A stretch of 64,000 bases of DNA from Bradyrhizobium yuanmingense (GTDB lineage Bacteria; Pseudomonadota; Alphaproteobacteria; Rhizobiales; Xanthobacteraceae): positions 248,001 through 312,000 of the forward strand of contig NZ_JARFML010000004.1 of NCBI RefSeq assembly GCF_029167105.1, read 5' to 3'. Below the pieces are notes generated by a model, which was not told the DNA's origin, ran no database searches, and saw only the letters and a list, made by a program, of their open reading frames with translations. The stretch's first letter is position 1; the number at the start of each line of letters is the position of its first letter. The position numbers and the translations under genes were made by a program. Below are positions 7,382 through 17,078 of this stretch, piece after piece.

Positions 7382-9748
7382 TCAGATCGCCGGCTTGTCC
7401 GCGCCATGCAGCTTGGCGTGCAGATTGATCAGCCACATCGCCGTCGGCCGGAGGATGAAGAGGTCGGCGACGAGCGCCATCACCATCGAGAAGGCGCTGA
7501 GCCAGCCGAACAGCCGCAGCGACGGCAGGTCGGAGAACACGGTGACGACGAGGCCGCAGGCCAGCACCACCGTGGTCAGGATCAGCGCCGGTCCCACCAG
7601 CACGGTCGCCCGCTCCACCGCCAGCGCCGAGCCGACGCCCGGCTTGTTCTCCAGCCGCAGGCGGTTGAGGAAGTGGATGGTGGCGGAGAGGCCAAGTCCG
7701 AACGAGACGGTCAGCGCGACGACGCTGGCGAATTGCAGGCCCTCGCCCATCGCCCACAGCACCGTGCCCGACATCACCACCGGAAAGATGCCCGGCAGGA
7801 TGCAGGCGAGCGTCACCACCCAGGAGCGGAAGGCGAGGCCGATGAAGATCGCCACCAGCGCAAATTCGATCGTGAGGCCGTGGTTCAGCTTCTCGATCAT
7901 GTTGGCCGAGTTGCGCGCAGCGATGGCGGCAAGGCCGGTCACGGCGATCTCGTAGCCGGGGTGCTTCTTGCGGACGGCGTCGAGCTCCGAATCGAGCTTG
8001 TCGACGATCGGCAGGAGCTGGCTGGAATCCTTGTCCGGCACGCGGCCGGCCACAACGACGGCGGTCTGATCGGCGTCGATGAAGCGGCGCACCAGATGCT
8101 CGGGGATGACGCTGACATATTCCTTCAGCGTCGCGACGTCGGCACTGCCGGCCTTTTCCGCCAGCCAGCGGCGCAGCGTCTCCAGCGACCAGACGTTGCC
8201 GACCCCGGCGGACTTCTCGACGGTCGCATGGACCTCGGCGATGGTCTGGAGCGTCTGAGGTGAATAGAGCGTTTCACCCTTGGGGAACACGATCAGCACG
8301 TTGACGGGATTGGCGCCGGTGAGCTTGGCATCGAGCCGATCGCTGGCAGCGACCGCCTGGCGCTTGTCCGGCACCTGGTCGGCGAGCCGGTAGCGCGGCT
8401 CCAAATTGGCGTAGATAACGCCGAGGCCGCCGACAAACAGCACGGCGAGCAGGCTGAACAGGCCGGGCCGGCCGACCATGCGCACCGCGATCCAGTAGCA
8501 GAAATTGCGCAGCGCCTGGACGCCGGCATCCGCACCCTGGAACTTGACCGCGAAGACCTTCTCGTTGCGCACGAACAGCACGCCGAAGACAGGCACCAGC
8601 GACAGCACCGCGACGAGCGCGATGATGGTGGCGGCGAGCCCCGCCTCGCCGAACTTGCGGATCAGGTCTGAGTCGGAGAATTGCAGCGCGATGAAGGAGA
8701 TGCCGGCGGTGCCGTGCGTCAGCACGCAGGCCGGTCCCACCACCAGCACCGCGTTCTTGAACGCGGTGAACTTGTCCTGCCCCGCGATCAGCCGGTCGCG
8801 CGCCGCGAAGGTCAGCTGCATCGAGTCCGAGAAGCTGATGACCATGATGAGCGGCGTCATCACGTTCAGGAACATGTTGAGGTTGAAATTGGCCCAGCCG
8901 AGCGCGCCGAGCGCCAGCAGAATCGCGATCATCGGCGGGAATGCCGCCGCGATCATGAACGAGATCTTGCGGAAGAAGATGATGGCGATGATGCAGCCGG
9001 CGAGGATGCCGAGGATGTTGTAGGTCAGCCCGTCGCGCTCGACCGCGTTGCGGATCTCGAGCTGCATCACCGGGACGCCGGAGAGCTGCACGTTGAGGCC
9101 GGTGTCCCCGAGCGTCTCCTTCATCAGCGCACGGATGTCGGCGACGGTCTTGGTCAGCTTGTTGGAAGCGACCACCTCCGGATCGAGCGAGAGCACGATC
9201 AGCGCCAGCGTGCCGTCCTCAGACAGCAGCTTGCCGCGGATGATCTCGTTGTTCTTGACGGTCTCGATGAACCTGTCATAGGCCGCCCCCTCCGGCAGCT
9301 CGGCCGGGAACAGCGCCGCCGGCAGCTTGCCCGGGGCCGGCGCCTGGCGCGCCGAGAACAGCGAGACCAGCCCGCGCGTGCCTTCGACCAGCTGCAGGTC
9401 GGTGACGAAGTCGCGCAGCTTCTCGAGGTTGCTGCGTTCCAGGAGGGTCTTGCCCTCGACCACGACGAGTACGTCGAACTCCTCGGCCGGGAACTTCTTG
9501 GTCACCTCTTCATATTGTTTGAATTCGCGGGTGTCGGAGCGGAACAGCTGCGACAGCGAATCGTCGATCTTGATTCGGTAGATCCCGAACACCGCGCCGA
9601 CGATCAACGCGAGCAGGACGATGCAGGAGACGATCGGGGCCCGGACGGCGATCAGCCCGAGACGCTCCAGCCCGAAGGCGATGGAGGACGTAGATCCCTG
9701 CTCGACCTTGTCGACATGAACCTCACTCTCGCTGTGCTTTTCGAGCAT
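7382..9748 (-). CDS. hpnN: RND/MMPL-family exporter, probable hopanoid transporter HpnN
   Basis: A 788-residue inner-membrane protein with the RND layout. TM1 lies about residues 36-58, followed by a large periplasmic domain (about 60-235), a block of five TM helices (about 240-400), TM7 near 425-445, a second periplasmic domain, and a final TM block. HpnN carries hopanoids toward the outer membrane. The assignment rests on family plus position: it sits between the hpnC-D-E-shc operon and eutC-hpnP, an order I recall for hpnN in Rhodopseudomonas. It is somewhat short for HpnN and could be another COG1033-type lipid exporter. A clean ATG at 9748 starts it. Confidence 0.6.
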   Translation of the reverse strand: MLEKHSESEVHVDKVEQGSTSSIAFGLERLGLIAVRAPIVSCIVLLALIVGAVFGIYRIKIDDSLSQLFRSDTREFKQYEEVTKKFPAEEFDVLVVVEGKTLLERSNLEKLRDFVTDLQLVEGTRGLVSLFSARQAPAPGKLPAALFPAELPEGAAYDRFIETVKNNEIIRGKLLSEDGTLALIVLSLDPEVVASNKLTKTVADIRALMKETLGDTGLNVQLSGVPVMQLEIRNAVERDGLTYNILGILAGCIIAIIFFRKISFMIAAAFPPMIAILLALGALGWANFNLNMFLNVMTPLIMVISFSDSMQLTFAARDRLIAGQDKFTAFKNAVLVVGPACVLTHGTAGISFIALQFSDSDLIRKFGEAGLAATIIALVAVLSLVPVFGVLFVRNEKVFAVKFQGADAGVQALRNFCYWIAVRMVGRPGLFSLLAVLFVGGLGVIYANLEPRYRLADQVPDKRQAVAASDRLDAKLTGANPVNVLIVFPKGETLYSPQTLQTIAEVHATVEKSAGVGNVWSLETLRRWLAEKAGSADVATLKEYVSVIPEHLVRRFIDADQTAVVVAGRVPDKDSSQLLPIVDKLDSELDAVRKKHPGYEIAVTGLAAIAARNSANMIEKLNHGLTIEFALVAIFIGLAFRSWVVTLACILPGIFPVVMSGTVLWAMGEGLQFASVVALTVSFGLGLSATIHFLNRLRLENKPGVGSALAVERATVLVGPALILTTVVLACGLVVTVFSDLPSLRLFGWLSAFSMVMALVADLFILRPTAMWLINLHAKLHGADKPAI

Positions 9749-9955
9749 GCCTTGTCCAGTTCCTAAATCGGCTCGGCCTGTGAGCTTATCGCGCCGCGCG
9801 AACGGCTTGAAAACGCCATACCAATGGGAGGCTTGCCCTTTGAAAATGCGCGGAAAATCGCCGGCAGCGGTTTAGCAGGTCAACAGGTCTTTTCGCAAGC
9901 AGGCCAAGCCCGGCCGAATCGATCGAAAAGCGGCGATCCGGGCCTGGAATGACCG

Positions 9956-10741
9956 TCATCCCGGCGAGGATGTGCCAATCTGGCGCGGCGCGCGGTCCGC
10001 ACTCTCGTCCTTCAGCGCGACGCCGGTGATCTCCCGGGCCAGCCCCTCGCGGACCAGCCAGGCGATCTTGAACGCCGCCTCCTCGTGGCTCAACCCGGCT
10101 TGGTGGATGTTGGAGACGCAATTGCGCTCGGCATCGGTGCGGCCGGGCCTCGGCGCAAAGGTCAGATAGGCGCCGAGGCTGTCGGGCGCGGACAGTCCGG
10201 GCCGCTCGCCGATCAGCATCACGACCATGCGCGCACCGAGAATGGCGCCGATCTCGTCGCCGAGCGCGACGCGCGCGCCCGATGCGACGACGACATGGCG
10301 AACCACGACAGCATCCCCCTCCGCAAGCGATTGCAACAGGCGCCTTACCACGATCGCCGCATGGCTATGGACCGCCGCCGCGGACAGGCCGTCTCCGATC
10401 ACGACCGCGAGCTGGCACGGCGCCGAGACGCTTCGTGCCAGACGTTGCGCCGAGTCTTGCTCGAGCTGTCGTCCCAGATCCGGCCGCCGCAGATAGTCGC
10501 CGCGATCGACCGCCCGGCTCCGCACCTCGGTCACCGCAACACCGAGTGCGTCGAGATCGGCGATCAGGCGCGGCGTATCGAAGGCTGCATGCACCGCATC
10601 GCGCGCGCGGGCATGGTCCAGCGTGAAATCGAGCAACGCTTTCGTCGGCAGGCTCGCGCCGCTGCGTCCCAGCGCGACGCGCGCGGGCGTGAACGACCGC
10701 AGATCGAGGGTCGGACGGCGCGGCAGGGCCGGGTCAGACAT
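9956..10741 (-). CDS. eutC: Ethanolamine ammonia-lyase small subunit EutC
   Basis: Small subunit of the adenosylcobalamin-dependent lyase that turns ethanolamine into acetaldehyde and ammonia. The 261-residue protein shows family hallmarks: an arginine-rich N-terminal [14 protein letters not shown] segment, a [12 protein letters not shown] stretch (about 116-127), [22 protein letters not shown] (about 170-190) and a C-terminal [11 protein letters not shown]. It begins 6 bases after hpnP ends, so both share a transcript, while its partner eutB lies on the far side of hpnP. No Eut microcompartment shell genes are seen, so this is the simple cytosolic form. Confidence 0.92.
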   Translation of the reverse strand: MSDPALPRRPTLDLRSFTPARVALGRSGASLPTKALLDFTLDHARARDAVHAAFDTPRLIADLDALGVAVTEVRSRAVDRGDYLRRPDLGRQLEQDSAQRLARSVSAPCQLAVVIGDGLSAAAVHSHAAIVVRRLLQSLAEGDAVVVRHVVVASGARVALGDEIGAILGARMVVMLIGERPGLSAPDSLGAYLTFAPRPGRTDAERNCVSNIHQAGLSHEEAAFKIAWLVREGLAREITGVALKDESADRAPRQIGTSSPG

Positions 10742-10747
10742 GCGGCA

Positions 10748-12334
10748 TCATTCGGCGGGCACGGCGGCCTCGCGCAGCCGGATCGAATAGTTCGAGGCGT
10801 TCTGCTTGCCGCTGGAGGCCGCGCGCGCAAAGGTGATGAGATGGTGCGCGATCAGCGTGCAGCCGATCAGACCTTCGATGTCGCCGCGCTTGATGCGGCC
10901 CAGCGCGAACTTCCAGAACACGCGCCTGTAGTCGCCGAGCACGCCGACCTTCCAGAAGATGTTGCGCAGCATGACGAGGCCGCGCCGGATATTCCGCCAG
11001 GTTTTCATCTCGTCCGGCACCGGCACCTTGAGCCGGTTCACATAGACGTGGTCGCATTGGTGCTGATAGCGCGCGTAGACCTTGTCGGGCGCGTAAGCGA
11101 CTGCCATGGCGTGCTTCCAGGACGCGACGACCTCGTCATAGGGCAGCAGGAAGTCGACGTTGGAATCGCGGCCATCGTCCTCGACCAGCCGCCCCTCGCG
11201 CTCAAGCCGGTCCCATAGCGGCGTCTTCGGCAGCGCCTGCAGCAGATTGATGGTGAGCAGCGGAATCCGGGACTCCTCGACGAAGGCGAGCAGCGCCTCC
11301 GAGGTGTTCGGCTTGTCGGTGTCGAGCCCCATGATGATGCCCGAGACCACCTCCATGCCGTAGGAGTTAATGGTGCGCACGCCCTCCAGGATCGGGACCA
11401 TCATGTTGTGGTCCTTCTGCATCGCCTTCAACGCGTCGGGATCCGGCGTCTCGATGCCGCAGAAGATGGTGATGAAATAGGCCTCGCGCATCTTCTCGAG
11501 GATCTCGGGGCGTTTGGCGATGTTGAGCGTGGCCTCGCAGGCGAGCCGCACCACGTAGCCGGTCCGCTTCTGCCACTCGATCAGGTGCGGCAGCAGGTCC
11601 ATGGCCGCCTTGCGGTTGCCGATGAAATTGTCGTCGACGAAATAGACCGTGTCGGTCATGCCGCATTCGCGCAGGCGGTCGAGCTCGGCGATGATCTGCT
11701 GCGGCGTCTTGATGCGCGGATTGCGGCCGTAAAGGCCGGGGATGTCGCAGAACTCGCACTGGTAGGGACAGCCGCTGGAATATTGGATGCTGCCGAGGAA
11801 GTACTTCTTCACGTCGGCGAGCTCGTAGGCCGGGATCGGAAACTCCGTCATCGGCACGCGGTCCTTGGTCGCGAGAACGACCTGCTGTTCGGGCCGCGAG
11901 GTGTCGCGCGAGAGGATCTCGATCAGCTGGTTGGTGGCGTCGCCGAGCTCGCCGACATGCAGATAATCGAAGGACGGGTAATAGTCGGGACAAGCGCTGA
12001 CGGAAGGCCCGCCGAGCGCGACCGGCAGATCGAACTCATGGGCGCGGCGGCAGATGTCGTTCATCTGCTGGCGCTGGATGTGCATGCCGCTGACGAAGAC
12101 CGCTTCCGCCCATTCGAACTCCTCCCTCGTCGTGCGGCGCAGGTTCTCGTCGACGAATTTCACCTGCCATTCTTTCGGAAGATAGGCGGAGATCAGCAGC
12201 AGCCCTTGCGGCGGCATGAAGGCGCGGACGCCATCGGTCAGGGGATAGGAATGCTCGAACGTGCCGAAGGACGAGGTGTAGCGCGGAAACACGCAGAGAA
12301 TCCGCCGGGACGTTCCGTTACTTTCAGCTCGCAT
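10748..12334 (-). CDS. hpnP: Hopanoid C-2 methylase HpnP (B12-binding radical SAM)
   Basis: Methylates hopanoids at C-2 of the A ring using cobalamin and SAM. The 528-residue protein has an N-terminal B12-binding Rossmann domain (about 10-150, without the base-on DXHXXG motif). A radical-SAM core follows, with the CxxxCxxC cluster at C189, C193 and C196 (SSGCPYQCEFCDIPG). The C-terminal tail ends with NYSIRLREAAVPAE, as I recall for Rhodopseudomonas HpnP. The ATG at 12334 is preceded by GGGGGAG and is preferred over an upstream extension of 43 residues. It lies 6 bases before eutC and 147 bases after eutB. I searched the 147-base leader for the general-stress (EcfG) promoter reported for hpnP elsewhere and saw no clear one. 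Confidence 0.93.
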   Translation of the reverse strand: MRAESNGTSRRILCVFPRYTSSFGTFEHSYPLTDGVRAFMPPQGLLLISAYLPKEWQVKFVDENLRRTTREEFEWAEAVFVSGMHIQRQQMNDICRRAHEFDLPVALGGPSVSACPDYYPSFDYLHVGELGDATNQLIEILSRDTSRPEQQVVLATKDRVPMTEFPIPAYELADVKKYFLGSIQYSSGCPYQCEFCDIPGLYGRNPRIKTPQQIIAELDRLRECGMTDTVYFVDDNFIGNRKAAMDLLPHLIEWQKRTGYVVRLACEATLNIAKRPEILEKMREAYFITIFCGIETPDPDALKAMQKDHNMMVPILEGVRTINSYGMEVVSGIIMGLDTDKPNTSEALLAFVEESRIPLLTINLLQALPKTPLWDRLEREGRLVEDDGRDSNVDFLLPYDEVVASWKHAMAVAYAPDKVYARYQHQCDHVYVNRLKVPVPDEMKTWRNIRRGLVMLRNIFWKVGVLGDYRRVFWKFALGRIKRGDIEGLIGCTLIAHHLITFARAASSGKQNASNYSIRLREAAVPAE

Positions 12335-12481
12335 CAAAGCTCCCCCGCCACACTCAACCGATGGTGCGGAAATTGCCAGCCCGAACATAGCGTAATGCTG
12401 TCGCCGGAATTTCTCAATATTGTGGCGCAAGCATAATTCCGGGAGGCGCCGATGGTTTCCCAACCGAGTTGACCTTCCGCC

Positions 12482-13864
12482 TCATGCGATCAGCCGCGCG
12501 GCAAAATCGGGCAGCAGGCCTGCATCGCCGGCAATCCGGAAATCGGCACCAGCAATGCCCGAGCGCGCCAGCCAGTCGTCGAATTCCGGCGCGCGGCGCA
12601 GCGCGAAGACGTCCCTGACATAGAGCGCGTCGTGAAAAGACGTCGACTGGTAGTTCAGCATGACGTCGTCGGCACCGGGAACACCCATGATGAAGGTGAC
12701 GCCGGCGGCGGCGAGCAGCGTCAGGAGATTGTCCATGTCGTCCTGATCCGCCTCGGCGTGGTTAGTGTAGCAGATGTCGACCCCGAGCGGCAGGCCGAGC
12801 AGCTTGCCACAGAAATGATCCTCCAGCCCGGCGCGGATGATTTCCTTGCCGTCATAGAGATATTCGGGGCCGATGAAGCCGACCACACTGTTGACGAGTA
12901 GCGGGGCAAAGGCGCGGGCGACCGCATGGGCGCGCGCCTCGCAGGTCTGCTGGTCGACGCCGTGATGGGCGCCCGCCGACAGCGCCGAGCCCTGGCCGGT
13001 CTCGAAATACATCAGGTTCCGCCCGACCGTGCCGCGCGACTGCGACAACCCGGCCTCCTGCGCCTCCTTCAGCAGCGCGAGGTCGACGCCGAAGCTGCGA
13101 TTGGCGGCCTCGGTGCCCGCGACCGACTGGAAGACGAGGTCGACCGGCACGCCCCGCCCGATCAGCGACAGCGTCGTCGTGACATGGGTCAGGACGCAGC
13201 CTTGCGTCGGGATTTGCAGCCGCGCGATGATCTCGTCGAGCAGCCGGAGCAATTGCGCGATGACGGCCGGATCGTCGCTCGCGGGATTGATGCCGATGCA
13301 GGCATCGCCCGCCCCCAGCAGGATGCCGTCGAGGATCGAGGCGGTGATGCCCCTGGCGTCGTCGAACGGGTGGTTCGGCTGCAGGCGCGTGCTCATCCGC
13401 CCCTTCAGGCCGATGGTGTTGCGAAAGGCGGTGGTGACCTCGCATTTCCGTGCCGCCAGGATCAGATCCTGGTTGCGCATCAGCTTCGATACCGCAGCCG
13501 CCATCTCCGGCGTGATACCGGGCGCCAGCTTGCGCAGGATCTCCGGCGTTGCGGCGTCCGACAGCAGCCAGTCGCGGAAGGCGCCGACCGTCAGCGATGC
13601 CACCGGCGCGAACACCTTGGCGTCATGGCTGTCGATGACGAGGCGGGTGACCTCGTCGGCCTCGTAGGGAACGACGGCTTCCTGCAGGAACTGGCCGAGC
13701 GGCACATCGGCGAGCGCCATCCGCGCGGCGATCATCTGCTCGGAGCTGGCAGCGGCAATGCCGGCCAACCGGTCGCCGGAGCGCGGGGGTGTGGCCTTGG
13801 CGAGCAGGTCGCGCAGGTCAGGGAAGCTGTAGGTCGTGGCGTCGATGCTGTGGCGGTAGACCAA
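12482..13864 (-). CDS. eutB: Ethanolamine ammonia-lyase large subunit EutB (TTG start)
   Basis: Catalytic large subunit holding ethanolamine and adenosylcobalamin in a TIM barrel. At 460 residues it has family length. Segments such as LKGRMSTRLQPNHPFDD, GLSQSRGTVGRNLMYFETGQGSALSAGAHHGVDQQT and FIGPEYLYDGKEIIRAGLEDHFCGKLLGLPLGVDICYTNH are diagnostic. The start is a TTG at 13864, preceded by GGAG 7 bases upstream; no ATG or GTG fits, and the sequence after it (VYRHSIDATTY) matches the family N-terminus. Together with eutC this should be a working enzyme using the same cofactor class as HpnP. No EutR-like activator is nearby. Confidence 0.93.
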   Translation of the reverse strand: MVYRHSIDATTYSFPDLRDLLAKATPPRSGDRLAGIAAASSEQMIAARMALADVPLGQFLQEAVVPYEADEVTRLVIDSHDAKVFAPVASLTVGAFRDWLLSDAATPEILRKLAPGITPEMAAAVSKLMRNQDLILAARKCEVTTAFRNTIGLKGRMSTRLQPNHPFDDARGITASILDGILLGAGDACIGINPASDDPAVIAQLLRLLDEIIARLQIPTQGCVLTHVTTTLSLIGRGVPVDLVFQSVAGTEAANRSFGVDLALLKEAQEAGLSQSRGTVGRNLMYFETGQGSALSAGAHHGVDQQTCEARAHAVARAFAPLLVNSVVGFIGPEYLYDGKEIIRAGLEDHFCGKLLGLPLGVDICYTNHAEADQDDMDNLLTLLAAAGVTFIMGVPGADDVMLNYQSTSFHDALYVRDVFALRRAPEFDDWLARSGIAGADFRIAGDAGLLPDFAARLIA

Positions 13865-14101
13865 GGGTCTCTCCGGGGTTGCTCGGCCAACGGCCGACTC
13901 CAGGACTATCCCAAAGGACTATCCTGAAACTAAACCTTCGGATCAAGACGCTGAAATGACTTGCCTTTCCTTTGACCAAGGACGGAGGCGGCCAGGAGCT
14001 GCGTTAACGAGGCGTCCATCTTCGTTCTGCATAGTTTTGCAACAATTTTACCCAACCCCGCTCACCGGCCGCTCCAGGCCAATCCGGGCTCCTTGAACAC
14101 C

Positions 14102-15841
14102 ATGACATCCGACCGATCTGGGAATGCCGCCAAGCCGGCAGGCCGCTTCACGCTTGCCAGCAAGCTCTATGCGATCTTCGCGCTGTTCGCGCTGCTCACG
14201 GCAGCGATCGCGATCTTGTCCGACTACAACAGCCGCCGCAGCGCGGACCTCGCAGTCGCGATCGAGACGGCCAATGCCGCCGCGCTGAACGTCGAGCGGG
14301 TCAACTCCCTCGTCTATGCGGTGGTGATGGAATCGCGCGGCATCTACATGTCGACCGAGCCGGCCGTGGTGAAGAAATACGGCGACGGCCTGCTCAAGTT
14401 CAACGCCCAGATCCTCGACGTCGTGAAGCGTTGGGAGACCATCGTCAAGGCCGACGATGCCGAGCAGTTCGCGACCTTCAAGAAGCGCATCGAGCAGTTC
14501 GTCGAATTCCGCAAGGAGCTGGTGCGGCGCGGCGTCGAGATCAACGCGGCAGCGGGCCGCGAATGGGGCGACAACGACGCCAACCGCAGCGTCCGCTCGG
14601 CGCTGAACAAGGACCTCGAGGCGCTGTCCAAGGTCTATGCCGAGCGCGGCAGGCTGATCGCGCAGCAGACCGAGACCGCCCGCACATTGTCGTTCATCCT
14701 CACCTGCCTCGGCGGCCTGGCGCTGGCCCTCGTCGTCGCTGGCATCGTCATCATTGCCCGCTCGATCGCCCGGCCGCGCGCCGCGATCACCGCCACCATC
14801 AAGCAGGTCGCCGACGGCGCCGACGATGTCGTGGTGCCGCACTCCGGCCGCGCCGACGAGATCGGCGCGTTGGCCCGCGCCATCCAGGTGTTCCAGGAAT
14901 CGATGGGGCGCAACCGCAACCTCGCCTCGCAAGTGTCGCAAGACGCCGCCGCGCGCGAGGAGCGCGCCCGTCACGTCGAGCGGTCCGTCGAGCAATTTCG
15001 CGAGGCGATCGGCGCAATCATGCGCGGCCTCAGCGACAACGCCTCGGTCATGCGCGAGACGGCACAGACCATCACGCGAGTCACAGCGGATGCGAGCAGC
15101 CGCGCCGGCACCGCGGCGAATGCCACCGAGCAGGCCTCGCACAACGTCACCGCGGTGGCGGGCGCGGCCGAAGAGCTTTCGGCCTCGGTGGTGGAGATCG
15201 GCCGCCAGGTGCGGCAGAGCGCCGGCGCGGTCGAGCAGACCGGCCAGCGCACCGAGAAGTCGATCTCCGAGATCGAGAGCCTCGCTGCAGCCACGCAACG
15301 CATCGACGGCGTGCTCAACCTGATCCAGGCGATCGCCGAGCAGACCAACCTGCTCGCGCTGAACGCCACCATCGAGGCGGCGCGCGCCGGCGATGCCGGC
15401 CGCGGCTTTGCCGTCGTCGCCCACGAGGTGAAGGCGCTCGCGGGCCAGACCGCCAAGGCCACGGCCGAGATCAGCGAGAACGTCGCGATGATCCAGGCCT
15501 CGACGCGGAACGCCGTCGACGCCGTGCGCGAGATCGGCGGGGCAGTGCGCGAGATCAACGAGGTCACATCCGCGATTGCCGGCGCCGTCAGTCAGCAGGA
15601 CCAGGCCACGCGTGAGATCTCCTCCAACGCGCAAAGCGCCGCCCAAGGCAACGAGACGCTGGTGGCGAACATCACCTCGCTGCGCGATGCCATCGGAGAG
15701 ACCGACACGGCGGCGGCCTCCGTGCTGGCGGCGGCGAGCAGCGTGACCGAGACCGCGCAGACGCTGTCGCGCGAGGTGGAGACGTTCTTCCAGAACCTGC
15801 GCGCGGGGTCGGCGGACGGGCGGATCGCCAGGGCGGGGTGA
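14102..15841 (+). CDS. Methyl-accepting chemotaxis protein with periplasmic sensor
   Basis: A 579-residue transmembrane chemoreceptor. TM1 is at about 21-39. A helical periplasmic sensor of about 155 residues follows, then TM2 near 197-217, a HAMP linker (to about 275) and a long cytoplasmic coiled coil. The signalling tip [35 protein letters not shown] is the highly conserved kinase-contact hairpin (about residues 413-450). There is no C-terminal CheR-binding pentapeptide. The ATG at 14102 is preferred over a TTG at 14093. The four-helix-type sensor gives no ligand. No che genes are in the window, so it feeds a remote array. Confidence 0.92.
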   Translation: MTSDRSGNAAKPAGRFTLASKLYAIFALFALLTAAIAILSDYNSRRSADLAVAIETANAAALNVERVNSLVYAVVMESRGIYMSTEPAVVKKYGDGLLKFNAQILDVVKRWETIVKADDAEQFATFKKRIEQFVEFRKELVRRGVEINAAAGREWGDNDANRSVRSALNKDLEALSKVYAERGRLIAQQTETARTLSFILTCLGGLALALVVAGIVIIARSIARPRAAITATIKQVADGADDVVVPHSGRADEIGALARAIQVFQESMGRNRNLASQVSQDAAAREERARHVERSVEQFREAIGAIMRGLSDNASVMRETAQTITRVTADASSRAGTAANATEQASHNVTAVAGAAEELSASVVEIGRQVRQSAGAVEQTGQRTEKSISEIESLAAATQRIDGVLNLIQAIAEQTNLLALNATIEAARAGDAGRGFAVVAHEVKALAGQTAKATAEISENVAMIQASTRNAVDAVREIGGAVREINEVTSAIAGAVSQQDQATREISSNAQSAAQGNETLVANITSLRDAIGETDTAAASVLAAASSVTETAQTLSREVETFFQNLRAGSADGRIARAG

Positions 15842-15880
15842 CGGCTTGCGCGCCGCTTGCGAGGACGACGGCGGGTCTTC

Positions 15881-16020
15881 CAGACAAAATCCTGAAAACA
15901 ACCCCATGCACGGTAGACGGGGACAGGCTTTTCAATAGCTTGGCTATAAGCATCAAGCTTCGCCCTTATTCGAAGCCAATTTTGACTCGTCGGGCAAAAC
16001 ACTGGCATGATGTGATGATG
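15881..16020. repeat. Possible Bradyrhizobium-type interspersed repeat remnant
   Basis: The segments at 15881-15915 (CAGACAAAATCCTGAAAAC and on) and 15981-16020 (TTTGACTCGTCGGGCAAAAC and on) resemble sequences I remember as recurring between genes in Bradyrhizobium chromosomes. No second copy lies in this window, so this rests on memory alone. Confidence 0.35.
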
Positions 16021-16045
16021 CCAACGGCGCGCGACGGCCGTCCCC

Positions 16046-16975
16046 TCATTGCACCTTCACTGCGGCTTCACGCGCGACGCGGCAGAACAGGTTGACGGTC
16101 GGACTGACATGGCGGTGCTTCAGACGCACCAGACCGACCGGCCGGCGCGTCGTCGGCATGCGCACGCGAAGCGGAGCCAATGTCGGGTGTGGCGCCGGAT
16201 AGCGAAGCGTGGCCCGGGGCAGGATCGCCAGGAAGGGGCCGGCCGCGAGCAGATTGATCTGCATCGCATATGAGCCGCACGTCACCGTCGCAGCAGGCAC
16301 ATCCAGTCCTTCGAAGCGAAAGGCCTCCTCGATGAAGGGACGCAGGAACGACGTTGCGGGCGTGCCGAGCAACCATTTCTCGTTCATCAGGCTGCGGAGC
16401 GTGAGATGTCTGCGACGCACCAGCGGATTGTGCTTCCCGGCGATCACGGCGAGTTCGTCCTCGAACAACGCCTCGCCGACCAGGTCCTGGTAGCGGTCGA
16501 AATCTGCCGCCATTCGCGTCACTGCAATGTCGATCTCGCGGTGACGCAGTTTTTCGTGCAAGGCCAGCGTATCGCCCGCGCTGACGACGAACCTGATCCT
16601 TCCATACACGTCCGAGATGTTCTGGATGATCGTCGCCGTCAGCGCCGTCATCGGCTCCGTCGTGCCGATGCGAACCTCGCCCTGGGTCGGGTCGGCCAGG
16701 AACGCCAGCTCGCCGAGTCCCTGCGTGAGCTCGTCGGTGACGGCAGTGGTCCGGCGGCGCAGCGCCTGGCCGAATCGCGTCAACTCGACCCCGGTCGAGG
16801 TGCGGTCGAACAGGGGCACGCCGAGCAGGTGCTCCATGTCGGCAACGACGCGGGATACGGCCGGCTGTGACATGCCGAGCCGCGGGGCGGCCTTCGCCAT
16901 GCTCCCCGCCTCGGCCACGGCGTCCACAACGTGGAGATTGCGGAGCTTCAGGCGCCGCAGGCGCAGATCTTCCAT
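16046..16975 (-). CDS. LysR-type regulator, divergent from a TctC-like gene
   Basis: A 309-residue LysR regulator. The N-terminal winged helix-turn-helix spans about residues 8-67, with the recognition segment MSQPAVSRVVADMEHLLGVPLFDRT. An effector domain (about 95-300) of two alpha/beta lobes follows. By family habit it should bind the shared 103-base intergenic region and control both itself and the divergent binding-protein gene at 17079, with a carboxylic acid as the likely inducer (inference). The ATG at 16975 gives the usual N-terminus. No frameshift. Confidence 0.9.
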   Translation of the reverse strand: MEDLRLRRLKLRNLHVVDAVAEAGSMAKAAPRLGMSQPAVSRVVADMEHLLGVPLFDRTSTGVELTRFGQALRRRTTAVTDELTQGLGELAFLADPTQGEVRIGTTEPMTALTATIIQNISDVYGRIRFVVSAGDTLALHEKLRHREIDIAVTRMAADFDRYQDLVGEALFEDELAVIAGKHNPLVRRRHLTLRSLMNEKWLLGTPATSFLRPFIEEAFRFEGLDVPAATVTCGSYAMQINLLAAGPFLAILPRATLRYPAPHPTLAPLRVRMPTTRRPVGLVRLKHRHVSPTVNLFCRVAREAAVKVQ

Positions 16976-17078
16976 GCCCCACCTCTATCCGGTTTTCTGA
17001 TATCCATATCCGATCTTCGAGCTTCCCGGTATACCCGGAAGCCCCGATGGTTGAGGCCTCATCGAACAGGAGGTCCAA
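16976..17078. promoter_or_regulatory. Divergent LysR/tctC-like control region with palindromes
   Basis: Two dyads are visible. One is a 22-base inverted repeat at 17021-17042 with only two mismatching pairs, centred on CGGTATACC. The other is GATATCCATATC (16999-17010), palindromic except for its central pair. Both are plausible LysR sites. A good ribosome binding site, CAGGAGG, ends about 6 bases before the ATG at 17079. Confidence 0.5.

Noticed and set aside
12335..12481. EcfG-type general-stress promoter ahead of hpnP
   Set aside because: I looked for GGAAC then GTT at 16-18 bases on the minus strand; only partial GGAA-like hits without a matching -10 were seen.
14048..15907. Long minus-strand frame antisense to the chemoreceptor gene
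   Set aside because: No ribosome binding site and an Asp/Arg/Gly-rich sequence without motifs; the plus-strand chemoreceptor explains the region completely.
15842..16045. Small protein gene in the gap after the chemoreceptor
   Set aside because: Short frames exist but without ribosome binding site; the sequence rather resembles a dispersed repeat.
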